A DNA stretch of 64,000 nucleotides, taken from positions 3,639,751 to 3,703,750 of the forward strand of contig NZ_KI632509.1 of NCBI RefSeq assembly GCF_000504245.1, in the 5' to 3' direction. Each line of letters starts with the position of its first letter. Positions within the stretch are counted from its first letter, which is position 1. The notes beneath the pieces are model-generated. The model was not told the DNA's origin. It saw only the letters and a program-made list of their open reading frames with translations, and made no database searches. Below, piece by piece: positions 62,391 through 64,000 of this stretch. The position numbers and the translations under genes were made by a program. This DNA comes from Haloechinothrix halophila YIM 93223. Its GTDB lineage: Bacteria > Actinomycetota > Actinomycetes > Mycobacteriales > Pseudonocardiaceae.

Positions 62391-63332
62391 GTGCGTGCAG
62401 GGGCGAGATCAGGCATCACCGGGTTGAGCAGGCGGGACGTGCTGCGTTCCTGCGTGCTGGCCGCGTTCGCCGTGCCACTGTCGGCCTGCCGTGAGGGCTA
62501 CGACGACTCACCCGATCCGCTGAGCGCGCTCGTGGCGGCAGCGCGCACCGACGCCGAGAGCGCCCGCACGATCACCGGATCGGGCGCCGAAATCGCCACC
62601 GCCGTGGCCGAGGTGCGCGCCGCGCACGCCCACGCGCTCCAGCGGGAGGTCACCCGCGCCAACCGGCCACCAGCCGCGTCACCGCAGCTCACGCCGGTGA
62701 CCGATCTGGCATCGCTCGGTGCGCGATTGCGCACGGCGGCCGAGCGCGCGCTGACGTTGATGCGTACCGCACCAGCCCATCGCGCGGGCCTGCTCGGGTC
62801 GGTGGCGGCGGGCTGCGCGAGCGCGCAGGCACTGGACGACGCGCTCGGCGACGTGAGCAAGCCCACGTTCGATCCGCCGAAACCGTCCGGGGAACTGGCC
62901 GACGACGTCGTCGGCGCGCTGCAGCAGGCGCTCGCGTCCGAGCATGCCGCTCTCTGGGTCTACGAGCTGGTCACCGCCTTCCTGCCGGAGACGTTCGATG
63001 ACAGCATCGGTGCCGCGATCGACGAGCACCGCGGACGCAAAGACACCGCGACGCGGCTCATCAGCGACAGCGGAATGATGCCCGTGCTCGCCGAGCCCGC
63101 CTACCAGCCACCGAAGCCGGTCACCGACGACGTCTCCGCGATGGCGGCCGTGGTGTCCGCCGAGGGGGACGCGGCGACGACCTGGCGCGGCGTGCTGGCC
63201 CGCACCAGCGACGCCACCCTGCGTAGTTATGCCGCCGACGCGCTGCGGGCCTCCGCGGTGCACACGACCCACTGGCGGGCCGAGGCGGGCATGTCTCCCG
63301 CCGCCGTCGCGCTGCCCGGCACGCCTGCCTGA
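62391..63332 (+). CDS. Exported ferritin-like lipoprotein (DUF4439)
   Basis: GTG 62391 gives 313 residues. The N-terminus has a twin-arginine-like SRRDVL (residues 13-18), a hydrophobic core and a lipobox LSAC with Cys33. It is therefore probably Tat-exported and lipid-anchored. The helical middle region precedes a C-terminal ferritin-like DUF4439 domain (about residues 165-305), with ASEHAALWVYELVTAFLPE, a possible acidic metal site, and DEHRGRKDTATRLI. The gene diverges from rimP, as it commonly does in actinobacteria. A metal-binding or cell-envelope role is possible, but not shown. Confidence 0.85.
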   Translation: MRAGARSGITGLSRRDVLRSCVLAAFAVPLSACREGYDDSPDPLSALVAAARTDAESARTITGSGAEIATAVAEVRAAHAHALQREVTRANRPPAASPQLTPVTDLASLGARLRTAAERALTLMRTAPAHRAGLLGSVAAGCASAQALDDALGDVSKPTFDPPKPSGELADDVVGALQQALASEHAALWVYELVTAFLPETFDDSIGAAIDEHRGRKDTATRLISDSGMMPVLAEPAYQPPKPVTDDVSAMAAVVSAEGDAATTWRGVLARTSDATLRSYAADALRASAVHTTHWRAEAGMSPAAVALPGTPA

Positions 63333-63366
63333 CCTGCGGCGCGGCCGCCCGGAGGGCTCGCCGACT

Positions 63367-64000
63367 TCAGCCCTGGTGCTTCGCGACGCCCACGGCGGCG
63401 GTCGCGATCTTGTCCAGCAACGTCCGGTCGGAGTGCCCGCCGTAGAACGCGGCTTCGACGATGGTGACGGTGTCACCATCCAGTTCGGAGGCGTACCCGC
63501 CGCCTGCGACCTGCGGCGCGCTTGGCAGCTGCACGGTGCCATCCCGCACCATGTCGGACACGTTGCCCGTGCCGTTGGTGTCGGTGATGCCCTTGAGTTC
63601 GGACGCCTTCGGGTCACCGGGCATGGTGACCGCGATAACCGAAACCAGCGCCTTCACCTCGCCAACGGTTGTGGCGTAGAGCCCCCGACTGACCTGCTTG
63701 CACGGGTTGTTGGCCAGCCAGTTCCGCACCTTGCCATAGGACACGGCGGCGCAGTCCGATGTGACGTCGGTGGGTGCCATAGGCCGGAACGTGAACCGTC
63801 CGATCTTGACCTCGCTGGGGGTCTTCGCATCGGTCGGGGACGGCGAGGTGGTATCCCCATCGGACGTCGCGGGGGCGCTCGTCGCCGGTTGCCCACCGGC
63901 GGTCGGCGTCATCGGACCAGGGTCGTGCCGGATCAACCACCACACGAACCCCGACACCACCGCGACCCCCAGCAACGTCGCCGCGAGCAGCAACGCCCGC
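63367..64000 (-). CDS. Membrane-anchored protein of unknown function (5' end outside window)
   Basis: The frame is open to the window edge, and the leftmost visible codons (LLLAATLLGVAVVSGFVWWL) are a transmembrane helix, so the true start lies upstream. About 30 residues of Thr/Pro/Ser-rich linker follow (GGQPATSAPATSDGDTT). The globular domain of about 150 residues has Cys81 and Cys98 in the visible frame (TSDCAAVSYG and NNPCKQVSRG), likely a disulfide in an extracytoplasmic domain. This pattern resembles secreted DUF-type or septum-formation-like proteins of actinobacteria, but the family is not certain. Confidence 0.7.
   Translation of the reverse strand, partial: RALLLAATLLGVAVVSGFVWWLIRHDPGPMTPTAGGQPATSAPATSDGDTTSPSPTDAKTPSEVKIGRFTFRPMAPTDVTSDCAAVSYGKVRNWLANNPCKQVSRGLYATTVGEVKALVSVIAVTMPGDPKASELKGITDTNGTGNVSDMVRDGTVQLPSAPQVAGGGYASELDGDTVTIVEAAFYGGHSDRTLLDKIATAAVGVAKHQG

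Overview
This window is high-GC actinobacterial chromosome, most likely from Pseudonocardiales. Support for that is inferred from GC-rich codon use throughout, many GTG and a few TTG starts, a four-gene conservon (nitrate-sensing histidine kinase, roadblock protein, DUF742 protein, small GTPase), ESX/WXG-type proteins, and the actinobacterial order of the translation and RNA genes. I see no transposase, integrase, tRNA or rRNA gene.

Layout. 1-10.7 kb holds a DUF4097 protein, a YcaQ-type glycosylase, a GNAT acetyltransferase, a small membrane protein, an unusual VOC-transmembrane-extracellular protein and, on the minus strand, rpsO-pnp-M16 peptidase-dapB. 10.9-14 kb holds a UbiB/AarF-like kinase and a two-gene operon for secreted proteins, one with a proline/glutamate 10-residue repeat. 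14.2-24.2 kb holds a complete five-gene enediyne core cassette (unbL, unbV, unbU, pksE, tebC) in canonical order and translationally coupled from unbV on. 24.2-33.7 kb is accessory: an ArsR-VOC pair with a legible promoter/operator, a four-gene overlapping operon around WXG-like proteins, a hydrolase with a divergent TetR regulator, a DinB-like protein, a secreted X-prolyl peptidase, thpR and a HTH regulator. 33.8-35.7 kb returns to the core set (ribF, truB). 35.8-54 kb is accessory again: conservon, isoquinoline-1-oxidoreductase-type molybdenum enzyme with two large-subunit paralogues, a large LuxR ATPase regulator, an MFS transporter and a PadR-controlled ABC exporter. 54.2-62.2 kb is the core block nrnA, rbfA, DUF503, infB, ylxR, nusA, rimP. 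The window ends with a DUF4439 lipoprotein and a truncated secreted or membrane protein.

The core genes rimP-nusA-ylxR-infB-DUF503-rbfA-nrnA-truB-ribF-rpsO-pnp-M16-dapB keep their usual order and all lie on the minus strand. Two accessory blocks, about 18 kb between nrnA and truB and about 23 kb between ribF and rpsO, interrupt them. The enediyne cassette is in the second block.

Most notable observations: (i) an enediyne core with none of the usual tailoring, resistance or regulatory genes beside it; (ii) a 21-bp tandem repeat family at four loci, one of which lies in frame inside the polyketide synthase just before the acyl carrier protein and encodes a heptapeptide repeat; (iii) a symmetric array of four TACGTA hexamers in front of the iorA operon. 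All functional assignments come from reading motifs by eye. No database search was run.
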